A stretch of DNA of 64,000 nucleotides from the NCBI RefSeq assembly GCF_014192095.1, contig NZ_JACHXN010000019.1:56412-120411 (forward strand). The letters run 5' to 3'. A program made the position numbers and the translations under genes. Below the pieces are notes generated by a model. That model was given only the letters and a program-made list of their open reading frames with translations. It had not been told where the DNA came from and did not search any database. Source of the DNA: Phyllobacterium trifolii. Lineage in GTDB: Bacteria; Pseudomonadota; Alphaproteobacteria; Rhizobiales; Rhizobiaceae. Below are positions 29,514-37,948 of this stretch, one piece after another. The first letter of the stretch is position 1, and every line of letters begins with the position of its first letter.

Positions 29514-30130
29514 TGACAAATAAAACTGCTGATGCGCTTTTGTTTTTTCGGGCGTGGCTTTCCGCTCCGCTCCGGGTCGCCTCCGTTACCCCGTCTGGGC
29601 GCGCGTTGTCTTCTCTTATGACAGCCGAGATTTCCGCCAAGACGGGCACGGTCATCGAATTAGGTCCGGGGACGGGCGTTTTTACAGAGGCATTGCTGCA
29701 GCAAGGTGTCGCTGAAGAAAACCTTGTGCTGATCGAATATGGCGAGGATTTCGCGGCCGAGCTCAGCCTCCGTTTTCCAACCGCAAGAACCATCCAGATG
29801 GATGCTGCCAAATTGCGCAAGTTGCCGCTTCAACCATCTGCTCCCGTCGGCGCCGTCGTCAGTGGCCTTCCTCTACTGTCGATGCCGATCCGTAAGGTGC
29901 ATGCCATTCTGGAGGGCGCATTCTCGCATCTTCGCCATAATGGAGCATTTTACCAATTCACTTACGGTCCACGTTGCCCGATCGCCAGACCCTTGCTCGA
30001 CCGCCTCGGCCTGAAGGCGAAATATATCGGCTACACCCTCGCCAATATTCCACCCGCGGCCGTCTATCGCATCAGCCGACGACGACCGCGCAGGGTTTCC
30101 GATCGGACGCATCAGGATCTGTCGTTTTAG
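29510..30130 (+). CDS. Phospholipid N-methyltransferase-like (PmtA family, SAM-dependent)
   Basis: A 206-residue class I methyltransferase. The N terminus has the family hallmark FFRAWLSAPLRVASVTPSGRAL, then the SAM site VIELGPGTGVFTEAL and acidic loop LIEYGEDF. This matches rhizobial-type PmtA enzymes, which methylate phosphatidylethanolamine to phosphatidylcholine, and close homologues once annotated as rRNA methyltransferases. The ATG at 29510 overlaps the DedA stop by four bases. A longer frame upstream lies inside the DedA gene. Activity on lipid is inferred from family and the DedA neighbour. Confidence 0.85.
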   Translation: MMTNKTADALLFFRAWLSAPLRVASVTPSGRALSSLMTAEISAKTGTVIELGPGTGVFTEALLQQGVAEENLVLIEYGEDFAAELSLRFPTARTIQMDAAKLRKLPLQPSAPVGAVVSGLPLLSMPIRKVHAILEGAFSHLRHNGAFYQFTYGPRCPIARPLLDRLGLKAKYIGYTLANIPPAAVYRISRRRPRRVSDRTHQDLSF

Positions 30131-30251
30131 TCAGCATCAGCCCGACCCGCATGGCTCCTTTGTTCCGGGTGAGGCCGTTCGTCCCGGGACATGCCATCAC
30201 AGCCCGACGCGGTCCTTCAGCACCCGGCCAAGCTAATCTGAGAGATCGAAC

Positions 30252-30861
30252 ATGCATCAAGCATTTTCCTACGTTTTGCTTGCCGCTGTTTCGTCGGTGT
30301 GCCTTTCGCTGCTATTTTTCCACGCATTGACGAGGGTACCGTCTTGGCCGCTGGCAGAATCGGAAGCAGCCGATGTCGTTGCTCTCTTGCGCGACGCGAC
30401 CCTTCGTCGCTCGGCTATGATTTACGATCTGGGGTGTGGATGGGGCTCGCTCCTGATCGCACTCGCTAAAGCTTTTCCCGACATGCACGTGAAAGGCGTG
30501 GAGATCTCGCCTTTCCCGTGCTTCGTCGCCAAGATGCGGACCCAGGCGCCTCCCTAACGTCTCGGTCGTGAGAAAGAACTTTTATAAATGCGATCTGGCG
30601 GATGCCGACGCGGTATCGTGTTATCTCATGCCCAGCGCAATGCCGCGGTTATCGAAGTTCCTGGACGAGAGCGTGCGCCCGGGCACCGCCGTCATCACAG
30701 TCACATTCTGGTTTCGGGGAAGGTGGCCTGAGACGATAAAGACGGTCCTGGTTTGCGCGGTGCTGTTGCCTTGTATGTCTGGCCAGCGATATCTGCTCCA
30801 GACCACACCGGGTAATTTTCCCCACTTTGGATTCGCAACGACTGGGCAGCGCAGCCCTTGA
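30252..30861 (+). pseudogene. Class I SAM-dependent methyltransferase, frameshifted
   Basis: The first 101 residues contain a membrane-anchoring helix (FSYVLLAAVSSVCLSLLFFHAL) and an intact SAM motif YDLGCGWGSLLIALA, then EISPFPCFVAKMRTQ, and stop at 30557. In the next frame the expected continuation resumes as RLPNVSVVRKNFYKCDLADADAVSCYLM, then LDESVRPGTAVITVTFWF, ending at 30861. Joining the two gives a protein of about 200 residues of a known small membrane-anchored methyltransferase type. The frame changes around 30541-30556. Either the gene is inactivated or there is a sequencing indel; there is no slippery heptamer or pseudoknot to suggest programmed frameshifting. Confidence 0.75.
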
Positions 30862-31011
30862 TACGGACACGAATCCCACGGTGCCTGGCAAGGCACCGAA
30901 GCCCCAAAAGTATCAGCCGTGGAGGATCAGGCACATAATTTGAGGTTTTCGACATTCTACAGCGGACGCCCCGGCCTTAGTTTTTCTCCGTAAGCGAAAA
31001 AGGAGGTCGAT

Positions 31012-31485
31012 GTGCTGAAATCGAAAATCAGGAAGTTCTCACTGGCAGTCATGGTTACGGCTGGATTGACCGGATTACAAATCACCGCGGCTCTCGCTCA
31101 AGCTTCGTCGCCAAGCGAAATCGAGGGCGTTTGGGAAACAGAGGAAGGCAACTTCAAGTTCGAAGTGTTTGACGCTGGCGGGAGCTTTGCGGCGCGGGTC
31201 ATTTATGGCGATCGGCTGATGGAAACGGACGGCAAGACTTTCAAGAAAGACACCCACAATCCTGACCCCAAGCTTAGGAGCCGGTCGCTCGAGGGCATCA
31301 CCTTCCTCACCGATCTGAAATGGGATCCACAAGATCGCCGTTGGGAAGACGGCAACTTCTACGATGGATCGTCGGGGCGCACTTATTCAGGGCGGGCATC
31401 GATGCGAGATGGTGCGCTCGAACTGCGAGGATATGCGGGGACGCCACTCCTCGGACGGACTATGGTTTTGTATCGCGTACAATGA
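31012..31485 (+). CDS. DUF2147 domain secreted protein
   Basis: A 157-residue protein starting at GTG 31012, with AAGGAGG five bases upstream. A Sec signal peptide (ending near TAALAQA) precedes the DUF2147 domain: IEGVWETEEGNFKFEVFDAGG, then G-TFLTDLKWDPQDRRWEDGNFYDGSSGRTYSG and a C-terminal LELRGYAG-PLLGRT-Y. Proteins of this family are periplasmic; the function is not known in detail. The stop overlaps the next start by four bases (ATGA), which is remarkable because that next frame is a chimera. Confidence 0.87.
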   Translation: MLKSKIRKFSLAVMVTAGLTGLQITAALAQASSPSEIEGVWETEEGNFKFEVFDAGGSFAARVIYGDRLMETDGKTFKKDTHNPDPKLRSRSLEGITFLTDLKWDPQDRRWEDGNFYDGSSGRTYSGRASMRDGALELRGYAGTPLLGRTMVLYRVQ

Positions 31486-31928
31486 CGGCCATCCCTAGGA
31501 ACAGTCGCAGTTTTCACAGTCTGGCCGCGAGCTGGAGTGCAGGATTGCTTGTGGCGGTGAGTTGGCTGAGCGGCGTTATATTCGCCGCGTACATCATTGC
31601 CTTTTTCGGCGGAACCATCGTTGGCGGCGACGCCTATCGATGGAACGAAGCGTTGCCCGGTCTGTACGATCCGTCATCGCGACTCTCGACGAGCGCCATC
31701 GGCGCCCACAACGATCTTGCCGAATATGTCGTACCGGTCAACGCCGACATAGGCGCCATCGATGTCGATTTCATCGACCAACCGGACTTCAAGCTCAACC
31801 CATCGGGCGTCAAGGGTCTGGGAGAAGTCGCTATGGTCGGAGCGACCGCAGCCGTAGTCAATGCCGTCTACAATGCGACCGGCAGACGGATCCGGCATCT
31901 GCCAATTCGCATTGAAGATCTGCTGTAG
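31482..31928 (+). pseudogene. Chimeric ORF: DUF2306-like membrane N terminus fused to xanthine dehydrogenase C terminus
   Basis: A 148-residue frame of two unrelated parts. Residues 1-76 resemble the start of a DUF2306-type membrane protein: one hydrophobic helix (WSAGLLVAVSWLSGVIFAAY), then a RWNEALPGLYD loop and a new helix start at SAIGAH. Residues 77-148 match the very C terminus of the molybdopterin-binding subunit of xanthine dehydrogenase-family enzymes: NDLAEYVVPVNADI, IDVDFI-QPD, NPSGVKGLGEVA (with the catalytic Glu loop), ANAVY-like VVNAVYNATG, RIRHLPI. The junction is near 31710. Such an in-frame fusion is best explained by a deletion. The frame is intact, but neither half could fold into a complete protein. 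Confidence 0.7.
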
Positions 31929-32018
31929 CAGCCATTCCCAAACGGCAAGGCATGCGGGATCTAGAGGGCAAACAAAGCCCGAAAGCCTTTCGGTTCAAAT
32001 GCCGAAGTGCCTCCGCCC

Positions 32019-32387
32019 TCAGAGCCTCATGATGTTGATTGGCTGCAGCACTGCCTCTTCCAGGGCCGACATCCGGATCGGATCGGCAACGGCGTAGGCA
32101 GGGTCGGCAATCATATCGACGAAAGCTGTCCGCTTCGGGTAGCGCACCAGCGCCACCGCGTCCCAGGATTGACCGGGTTCGGCGCACAGCGCTGGCGCGC
32201 CGTCGCCGGCGAAAAGGATATCAGCGCCATATCGGGCGACGATCGGTGCCGCCATGGCGAGGTAGTCGAGATAGCGCTGGCGTCCCCCATCTGCCTTGAA
32301 CCGAAGCAGATTGAGCATGACGATGGGCTGGTCATCGTCTTCGGCGAGAAAGCGGTCAACATCAGCGGCGGTGACTTTAATCATCAT
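32019..32387 (-). CDS. DUF1330-like small protein (dimeric alpha/beta barrel)
   Basis: A 122-residue protein with the features of the DUF1330/dimeric alpha-beta barrel group: an N-terminal strand PIVMLNLLRFK, a Y-x-x-Y-type helix (RYLDYLAMAAPIVARYG), a middle strand and a terminal helix FVDMIADPAY. The family is common and its biochemical function is unknown; structural relatives bind small hydrophobic or aromatic ligands or act as monooxygenases. It is divergent from the AraC gene at 32498, with a 110-bp gap, so that regulator probably controls it. Confidence 0.75.
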   Translation of the reverse strand: MMIKVTAADVDRFLAEDDDQPIVMLNLLRFKADGGRQRYLDYLAMAAPIVARYGADILFAGDGAPALCAEPGQSWDAVALVRYPKRTAFVDMIADPAYAVADPIRMSALEEAVLQPINIMRL

Positions 32388-32497
32388 AATTCTCCAGTAA
32401 TGGGGCCACAGCCTCGTTCAGTCTTCCGGCAAATTATGCTATCGCGTCTGCACGTTCCATAACGCAAACCCCAGGATACTTTATCTAAAGCCCAAGA

Positions 32498-33436
32498 ATG
32501 GATCCCTTCCTTGATATTATCCGACTGCTGCGGCCGCGCGCCGCCCTTCTGGGTCGCGGCATGGACGCCGCCGGTGACTGGGGCCTGAGCTTTCCAGCGC
32601 TGGGAGACCTGTTGTTTTGCTGGATAGAAGACGGCACTTGCCAGTTGATACGACCTGGTTGCGATCTGCTGTCGCTGGAAAAGGGCGACTTCGTGCTGCT
32701 GCGGACAACGCTTTCCTTTACGCTGACCTCAAATAGGGAAGTAGAGCCATTGGACAGCGTCGCGGCGGTGGCCGCCAAACAGGAGGGACGGTTGAAGCTG
32801 GGCTCCGGCCAGGAAAGACCGATTTCGCTCCACATGGGCAAATTTCTGTTTTCGACAGCCAACGAGAATCTCCTGACGGGGCTTCTCCCGCCCATCGTTC
32901 AGATCCCCTCTCGTTCACCCAAACTCCACCGCCTTCACAACCTGCTCACGCTGATGGAATCCGAAGGCCGCGATCCTGGACCGGCCAGCGAGTTCATCAT
33001 CATCCGTCTCGTCGAACTGGCACTGGTCGAAATTCTCAGGATGCCGGCGTCGGATTTTCCGGAACAAAGTGTCGACCCCGCCAGCCGCGGTCTGCTCTCC
33101 GGCCTTCGTGATCCCGTCACGGCCAAAGCTATTCGGGCCATGCACGAAAATGTCGGGCAAGAATGGACGGTCGAGTCTCTGGCGAGGCTTTGCGGTGTCT
33201 CGCGGTCCGCCTTCGCCACACGCTTTCGTGCCGTCGTCGGGATCGGCCCGATCTCGTACCTGTTGCGGTGGCGCATGGCGCTTGCCAAGGAGGCGCTCAC
33301 GTCCGGAACGGCAAGGATGGAGGAAATCGCCTTTTCGATTGGTTACAAGTCGGCGAGCGCGTTCAGCACCGCCTTCACACGTGCTGTCGGCTGCTCACCG
33401 AGCCGCTTCACAGAAAGCTCGTCCCGCTCCCCATAA
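32498..33436 (+). CDS. AraC-family transcriptional regulator (cupin_6 type)
   Basis: A 312-residue regulator with an N-terminal cupin-like domain (about residues 5-190) and a C-terminal AraC DNA-binding domain. The latter carries two helix-turn-helix motifs, WTVESLARLCGVSRSAFATRFRAVVG and MEEIAFSIGYKSASAFSTAFTRAVG, and the linker P-SYLLRWRMALA. Such regulators often control SDRs or drug-responsive genes next to them. Here the divergent neighbour is the DUF1330-like gene, and the convergent TetR gene follows on the other strand. Confidence 0.9.
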   Translation: MDPFLDIIRLLRPRAALLGRGMDAAGDWGLSFPALGDLLFCWIEDGTCQLIRPGCDLLSLEKGDFVLLRTTLSFTLTSNREVEPLDSVAAVAAKQEGRLKLGSGQERPISLHMGKFLFSTANENLLTGLLPPIVQIPSRSPKLHRLHNLLTLMESEGRDPGPASEFIIIRLVELALVEILRMPASDFPEQSVDPASRGLLSGLRDPVTAKAIRAMHENVGQEWTVESLARLCGVSRSAFATRFRAVVGIGPISYLLRWRMALAKEALTSGTARMEEIAFSIGYKSASAFSTAFTRAVGCSPSRFTESSSRSP

Positions 33437-33475
33437 GGGAGGAGCCTTGAAGCCCGCTACTGTTCTGATTGGCCT

Positions 33476-34168
33476 TCACTGCAAAGGGTCAGGCTTACTC
33501 TGCATGCTGTGATCGATGCTGCCGGTGATATTGTCCCAGCCGGAAAGCGCAATTTCCGCCACAGCATGCAGTTCGGCGCGATCCGCTCCATCGCGGGCGC
33601 GGATCGCCATGCCGCTCTGGACGGTCTGCACGAACCTCGCCAGTTTGGTCGTGTCTGCCGTGGCCTCAAGGTCACCATCGCTCTTCGCTCTGTCGAAGCG
33701 CGCCTTGAGGAGATCGAAGCCACCCGCACGAGTCGCTCGCATGAGTTCACCCAGTTCGGAGTGTCCTTCGCCGCCCACAGTGGCGAGCGTCGCCATGCAG
33801 CCATGCGGCAGATCGCAATCTCCACCGGTCATGGCGATCGCGGAATCCTGAAGAAATGCCAGCGCTGCCTCTCTCGCGGTCGAAGCCGCCCTGAAGCGCG
33901 CCCAGACCAACCCCTCGTAGGTCGTGTAGTAGTATTGGAGCGCTTCCGCATAGAGCGCGTCCTTCGAGCTGAAGGCTGCGTAAAGGCTCTTGGTTCCAAT
34001 TCCCATTACGTCCGTCAGGTCGGCGATCGAGGTCGCTTCGTATCCCCTGATCCAGAACAGCCTTGTCGCGGCGGCAAGCGCAGTCTGGCGATCAAATTCC
34101 CGCGGCCGACCGCGTGACGGACGACTCGACGGTGAACTGGCTGTGGGCATCGGAAAACTATTTTTCAT
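33476..34168 (-). CDS. TetR-family transcriptional repressor
   Basis: A 230-residue TetR protein. A basic Ser/Pro-rich tail precedes the N-terminal HTH domain (about residues 25-75) with GRPREFDRQTALAAATRLFWIRGYEATSIADLTDVMGIGTKSLYAAFSSKD, shown here as residues 20-70. The C-terminal ligand pocket is of the AefR/TetR_C_16 kind (with PHGCMA). It is divergent from an SDR at 34251. Two copies of an 18-bp repeat lie in the gap, the first overlapping its own start codon. It likely represses both itself and the SDR. Confidence 0.9.
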   Translation of the reverse strand: MKNSFPMPTASSPSSRPSRGRPREFDRQTALAAATRLFWIRGYEATSIADLTDVMGIGTKSLYAAFSSKDALYAEALQYYYTTYEGLVWARFRAASTAREAALAFLQDSAIAMTGGDCDLPHGCMATLATVGGEGHSELGELMRATRAGGFDLLKARFDRAKSDGDLEATADTTKLARFVQTVQSGMAIRARDGADRAELHAVAEIALSGWDNITGSIDHSMQSKPDPLQ

Positions 34169-34240
34169 CGATCACTGCATAAATCAGTTGACGGCAGTTT
34201 GCAACGGCTCTACCTATTTATACATCGATCACTGCATAAA
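34166..34240. promoter_or_regulatory. Duplicated 18-bp operator in the TetR/SDR intergenic region
   Basis: CATCGATCACTGCATAAA occurs at 34166-34183 and again, identical, at 34223-34240, 57 bp apart. The first copy covers the start codon of the TetR gene on the opposite strand. The second ends just before the AGGAAAG ribosome-binding site of the SDR. Its spacing and location next to each gene's start suggest a TetR binding site at both promoters. A short partial palindrome (ATCGAT) lies inside it. Confidence 0.7.
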
Positions 34241-34250
34241 AGGAAAGAAC

Positions 34251-34988
34251 ATGGAATTGCTTGGAAAACGCGCCCTGGTGAACGGCGGCTCCCGCGGAAT
34301 AGGGGCCGCGATCGCCATTGCGCTGGCCGAGAATGGTGCCGATGTCGCATTCACCTATCAGCGCTCGGCAGACAGGGCTGCATCGGTGGTTCAGACTATC
34401 GAGGAAAAAGGCCGGCGCGGGCTTGCCATTCAGGCCAACAGTGCCGACCCGGACGCCATCCGTTGCGTCGTCAGCCAGACGGTCGACACACTTGGAGGCC
34501 TGGATATCCTGGTGAACAGCGCGGGTATCGGAACCGCTGGCATGACCGCGGATCTGGCACTCGCCGACCTGCAATCCATGCTGGATATCAACGTTCGGGC
34601 CCCTGTCCTGTTCGCACAGGCATCGATCCCGCACCTCTCATCCGGCGGCCGAATTATCTCGATTGGATCCTCTCTGGCGGAGCGTGTGCCTTTCCCGGGC
34701 GTGACGGCCTATGCCATGTCGAAGTCGGCGCTTCTGTCGTTCACGCGGGGCCTTTCGCGCGAACTCGGGCCTCGAGGCATCACGGTCAATCTTGTTCTCC
34801 CTGGTTCAACTGACACAGAAATGAACCCCGCCAATGGCGAGAATGCTGATTATCAGCGGAGCCTCACATCGCTCGGCCGTTTTGGCGAGCCTCGTGAAGT
34901 TGCCAGCGCAGTCGCGTTCCTGGCGGGTCCAGCTGCAAGTCTGATTACCGGCGCAGTTCTCAATGTAGACGCCGGCTTCAACGCCTGA
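34251..34988 (+). CDS. Short-chain dehydrogenase/reductase
   Basis: A 245-residue classical SDR. Motifs: NGGSRGIGAAIA for NAD(P) binding, with Asn in place of the usual Thr at the start, VNSAGIG in place of NNAG, Ser in SIGSS and YAMSK as the catalytic Tyr-x-x-x-Lys. The domain runs the full family length and ends INVDAGFNA-type (LNVDAGFNA). I chose ATG 34251, with AGGAAAG eight bases upstream; the earlier in-frame codons overlap the TetR gene. It is probably repressed by TetR through the duplicated operator. Confidence 0.93.
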   Translation: MELLGKRALVNGGSRGIGAAIAIALAENGADVAFTYQRSADRAASVVQTIEEKGRRGLAIQANSADPDAIRCVVSQTVDTLGGLDILVNSAGIGTAGMTADLALADLQSMLDINVRAPVLFAQASIPHLSSGGRIISIGSSLAERVPFPGVTAYAMSKSALLSFTRGLSRELGPRGITVNLVLPGSTDTEMNPANGENADYQRSLTSLGRFGEPREVASAVAFLAGPAASLITGAVLNVDAGFNA

Positions 34989-35006
34989 TTTGATCCTCCG
35001 CCTTGT

Positions 35007-35033
35007 TCGGACGTCGTACTTCACGGCGTCCGA
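35007..35033. terminator. Weak hairpin after the SDR gene
   Basis: TCGGACG and CGTCCGA form a perfect 7-bp stem with a 13-nt loop, starting 19 bp after the SDR stop. It lacks a T-tract, so this may be a weak terminator or an mRNA 3' end structure. Confidence 0.35.
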
Positions 35034-35144
35034 TAGCCTCGAATCACGGATTGATTGCTGTCGGAAAGGGCTCACAGCCAGTCGATGCTCGGCTTAACAC
35101 CTGATAAGCACAATCGGTTGAAGAGAGCTCAGCGGGAAGAGAGC

Positions 35145-35801
35145 ATGGTTACCATCGACCGTGAACCGCCGAACGGAAAATTGCCGCCGTCGACAAAGCG
35201 ATCGCTCCGCCTCCATGGCATGCTCATGCACGTTGCCGCCAAGTCAGTCGACGAAACGATCAGCTCCGAGCAAGGCGCTAATGCGATGTTCAGGCGCAGA
35301 ATGACTCAAGGGAATCATATGAAGCTTGTAGCAGATAGTTCCAGGATCCCCCTGCTTCTGCAGTCAACCTCCCGCTTGTCGGGACAAGACACAATCCGGG
35401 AAGCACAGGAAGGAAAGGTAAGCAGAAACGTCCCCACCGTCTCTCTAGATTCCCGACATGGCTCTAAGCTTGCAGACGCCCTATGGTCGATGGAGAGCAA
35501 CGGCGTTGTGTTGGACCAGAAGCCGAATTGCACCGCGCTCCATAAGGACGAGAAACCCGATGCAGCTGACGAGTTTCTGAAGGTGTCTAATATGACCCCG
35601 GCTGAACGCATTCGCTACTTTTTCCTGAAGTACCGAGAGCTGGCTGCAATGAGCCAGCAAGACAAAGAGGCGATCGAAGAACAAATCCGCCAGATCATCC
35701 TTGAACGCCTTGGGCTGGAAAATGAAGACGGGAAGTCCGGCGAAGACGCCGTTACGCCAGCACCTGAGGAAGATTCCGTACCCTCGGATGCGAGATCGTA
35801 A
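35145..35801 (+). CDS. Hypothetical protein, helical C terminus
   Basis: An unrecognised protein of about 218 residues. The start at ATG 35145 was chosen because GGGAAGAGAG precedes it; frames begin up to 90 bp earlier (TTG 35055 or ATG 35085). The N-terminal half is basic and low in predicted structure. Residues after roughly 165 look helical, with NMTPAERIRYFFLKYREL and an amphipathic EEQIRQIILERLGLE segment, then an acidic, disordered tail. No signal peptide, transmembrane helix or catalytic motif is evident. No partner can be deduced from its neighbours. Confidence 0.6.
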   Translation: MVTIDREPPNGKLPPSTKRSLRLHGMLMHVAAKSVDETISSEQGANAMFRRRMTQGNHMKLVADSSRIPLLLQSTSRLSGQDTIREAQEGKVSRNVPTVSLDSRHGSKLADALWSMESNGVVLDQKPNCTALHKDEKPDAADEFLKVSNMTPAERIRYFFLKYRELAAMSQQDKEAIEEQIRQIILERLGLENEDGKSGEDAVTPAPEEDSVPSDARS

Positions 35802-36200
35802 AGCCTAGTTAAGTTGAAATTATTTGCCATGCGGTTGCCTGAATGATTCGACGACGGCTGAAGGCAGCACCGCAGATGGTCGCTCGATAGTTAACCTGAG
35901 CAAACGTCACCTGCCGAAGGGTGGGCCTTTTGGACCGTTTGTTCGAGGACGGCAATGACCCGTTGTAGACAGCGAACGCGCCGCACGCGTTTCAAAAGTT
36001 TCCGTGGGTGTGCCCGCACGGTGGTAATCAAAGTTGATTGCTTCGATCGGTCGTAAGCGCGATTTCCAATAGAGGCCTGGAGACGCGCGCACCAGTTTGT
36101 ATCGGTCATTCAGGTTCTTCAAATGCACACAATGCACGTCGAATCAAAATAAGAAACTGCCAGGGCGACTGAACCTTCCCGCTATAGACGCCATCCTTCG
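35802..36200. other. Intergenic region, no gene recognised
   Basis: About 400 bp between the hypothetical gene and the 3' end of the intradiol dioxygenase gene on the opposite strand. Short frames exist on the minus strand (near 35891-36137), but none has a recognisable domain or a convincing ribosome-binding site. Confidence 0.45.
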
Positions 36201-36785
36201 TCAGACTACGAAATCAAACCGTCCGAACTTTCCGTCACGGGTTTGCTTGATATCCAGGAGGAGTGCCTCGTGAAACAGCCTGTCTCCAGCATTTCTGGGC
36301 TCTCCGGGAAAGTAGAGTTGGGTTGTGAGGACGCGCCCACCGGGGCGCTGGACCTTGAAATGGAAATGACGCGTCCGGCCGGGATAAAGCGCGGGCACGA
36401 TGGTGTTGAACCACCAGCGCCCTTGGGCGTCGGTGAACTGGTGGCCCCGCAGGCGGAAACCCACGCTGTCATAGTCGCCGTTTTCGTCCGCATGCCAAAT
36501 CTCGACGAGGCTGCCACCAAGAGGCCGGCAGCGATTGTCGAGCACGGAACCGGCGAGCGTTATTCGCTCGCCTCCGGGCGCGTCAGGATACAGATCGCGT
36601 TCGAGCGGGGAGTTAAGCCTGAGGAAGGGGCCGGCTTCCCGTTCGAGGGTCAGTTCGTTTCCATCGTCACATGCAAGGGTCAGCTGCAGGTCGGGAGCAG
36701 CCTGCGCGAACGCCTTCATTCTCGCCACGTCGATGAGAGGCAGCGTTAGAAAGACCGTAAGAAGCGACCGTCTGGTGGAGGGCAA
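36201..36785 (-). CDS. Intradiol ring-cleavage dioxygenase-like secreted protein
   Basis: A 194-residue protein with a twin-arginine-like signal (STRRSLLTVFLTLPLIDVA) and a domain of the intradiol dioxygenase type. The Fe(III) ligands found in protocatechuate/catechol dioxygenases are recognisable: Tyr105 (NGDYDS), Tyr134 (ALYPGR), His140 and His142 (RHFHFK). Key residues are therefore retained, although it is shorter than cytosolic enzymes and is predicted to be exported. It precedes a Tat-aldo/keto reductase and a Tat-metallo-beta-lactamase on the upstream side of the same strand. A ring-cleaving role on an extracellular aromatic is inferred. Confidence 0.82.
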   Translation of the reverse strand: MPSTRRSLLTVFLTLPLIDVARMKAFAQAAPDLQLTLACDDGNELTLEREAGPFLRLNSPLERDLYPDAPGGERITLAGSVLDNRCRPLGGSLVEIWHADENGDYDSVGFRLRGHQFTDAQGRWWFNTIVPALYPGRTRHFHFKVQRPGGRVLTTQLYFPGEPRNAGDRLFHEALLLDIKQTRDGKFGRFDFVV

Positions 36786-36839
36786 AGTCGGTCTCCCAGT
36801 GATTTGTTCTACGGTGACTACGAGATAGTCGAGGGGGCC

Positions 36840-37922
36840 TTACCGCAGGCGCTGTGCCGCATGCGCCTGTGCCTCTCGGATAAGGCCGGAATACATATTC
36901 TCTTTGCCGGGATACCAGGGCATCGTGCCGATGGAGCCGAAGCCGGGAATCGTTTCCATATGTGCGACCATGCGGGCACGCATGCGCTCGTCCGGAAGCG
37001 GGCCTGTCATCGCCTGGACATTGTCACTCACGTGGTCCGGGTTAGAAGTGCCGCAGAGCACGCTTGTGACGGCCGGGTGCGCCATGACCCATTTGAGGAA
37101 GAACTGCGCCCAGCTGGTGGCCCCGAACTCCTGCGCGAAGCCGGGGAGCGGCCGCCCCTCGACCACCTTCATCAATCGTGCCTTTTCAAGCGGCAAATTG
37201 ATAAGGACGCCAGCGCCCTTGTCGGCAGCGGCAGGTAGCAGGCGGCGCTCGGCATCGCGGTTGAAGATCGAATAGTTCGTCTGGATGAAGTCGACATCGT
37301 CGCGTTGGACGATCGCCAATAGCTGGTCCTGCGCCGCCGACTCGTGATGGGTCACGCCGACATGGCGTATGAGGCCTTCCTTCTTCCATGCCTTCATCAA
37401 CGGAATGACGACAGGCGCGTTGGTAATGCTGTGGCATTGCATGAGATTGATCGTTTCACGCCATGTCCGCATGCGCGATTGCCGGAAGCTTTCAACGGCG
37501 TGGCTTTCGTCTCCGAGATACTCTCCTGTCGACCAGACCTTGTTGGCGAGGAACATCTCGTCGGATCCTTGAAACTCTCCCATGAACTGGCCGACACTGA
37601 CTTCCGCCGAGCCGTAGAGGGGCGACGTATCGACCACGCCGCCGCCTGCGGCCACGTACCGTTCGAAGACCTGGCGCAGAGCGTCGCGGCGATCCCCCGG
37701 CTTCAGGTCGAACGTCAGGAAAGTGCCGAGCCCCAGGGCTGTAACCCTTTCGCCGGTACGTGGCAAGGTGCGGGTCAGTACGTCCGGGCTTGATCCAGTG
37801 GCTGGCGACGCAGCATTCGTCCCCGGGGTCTGCGCCGTAGCGTTGGTGGCGAGTGCCAGCCCTGTTGCCGCCGCACCCATCGTGCCGAGGAAACCGCGTC
37901 TGTTGATTTTTGACTGGTCCAT
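36840..37922 (-). CDS. Aldo/keto reductase with a twin-arginine signal peptide
   Basis: A 360-residue protein with a strong Tat signal (KINRRGFLGTMGAAATGLALA) and cleavage-like NATAQ. The aldo/keto reductase tetrad is conserved: Asp and Tyr in GVVDTSPLYGS, Lys in LANKVW, His in LMQCHS. It should be exported as a folded holoenzyme, unusual for a NAD(P)H-dependent barrel. It lies 26 bp downstream of the Tat-metallo-beta-lactamase gene and 54 bp upstream of the intradiol dioxygenase-like gene on the same strand, probably one operon. Confidence 0.92.
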   Translation of the reverse strand: MDQSKINRRGFLGTMGAAATGLALATNATAQTPGTNAASPATGSSPDVLTRTLPRTGERVTALGLGTFLTFDLKPGDRRDALRQVFERYVAAGGGVVDTSPLYGSAEVSVGQFMGEFQGSDEMFLANKVWSTGEYLGDESHAVESFRQSRMRTWRETINLMQCHSITNAPVVIPLMKAWKKEGLIRHVGVTHHESAAQDQLLAIVQRDDVDFIQTNYSIFNRDAERRLLPAAADKGAGVLINLPLEKARLMKVVEGRPLPGFAQEFGATSWAQFFLKWVMAHPAVTSVLCGTSNPDHVSDNVQAMTGPLPDERMRARMVAHMETIPGFGSIGTMPWYPGKENMYSGLIREAQAHAAQRLR

Positions 37923-37948
37923 GAGATCTCTCCTTTTTTCCTTGACCG

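Noticed and set aside
30541..30570. Programmed frameshift in the methyltransferase
   Set aside because: No slippery heptamer, upstream SD-like stimulator or downstream structure is evident; a lesion or error is simpler.
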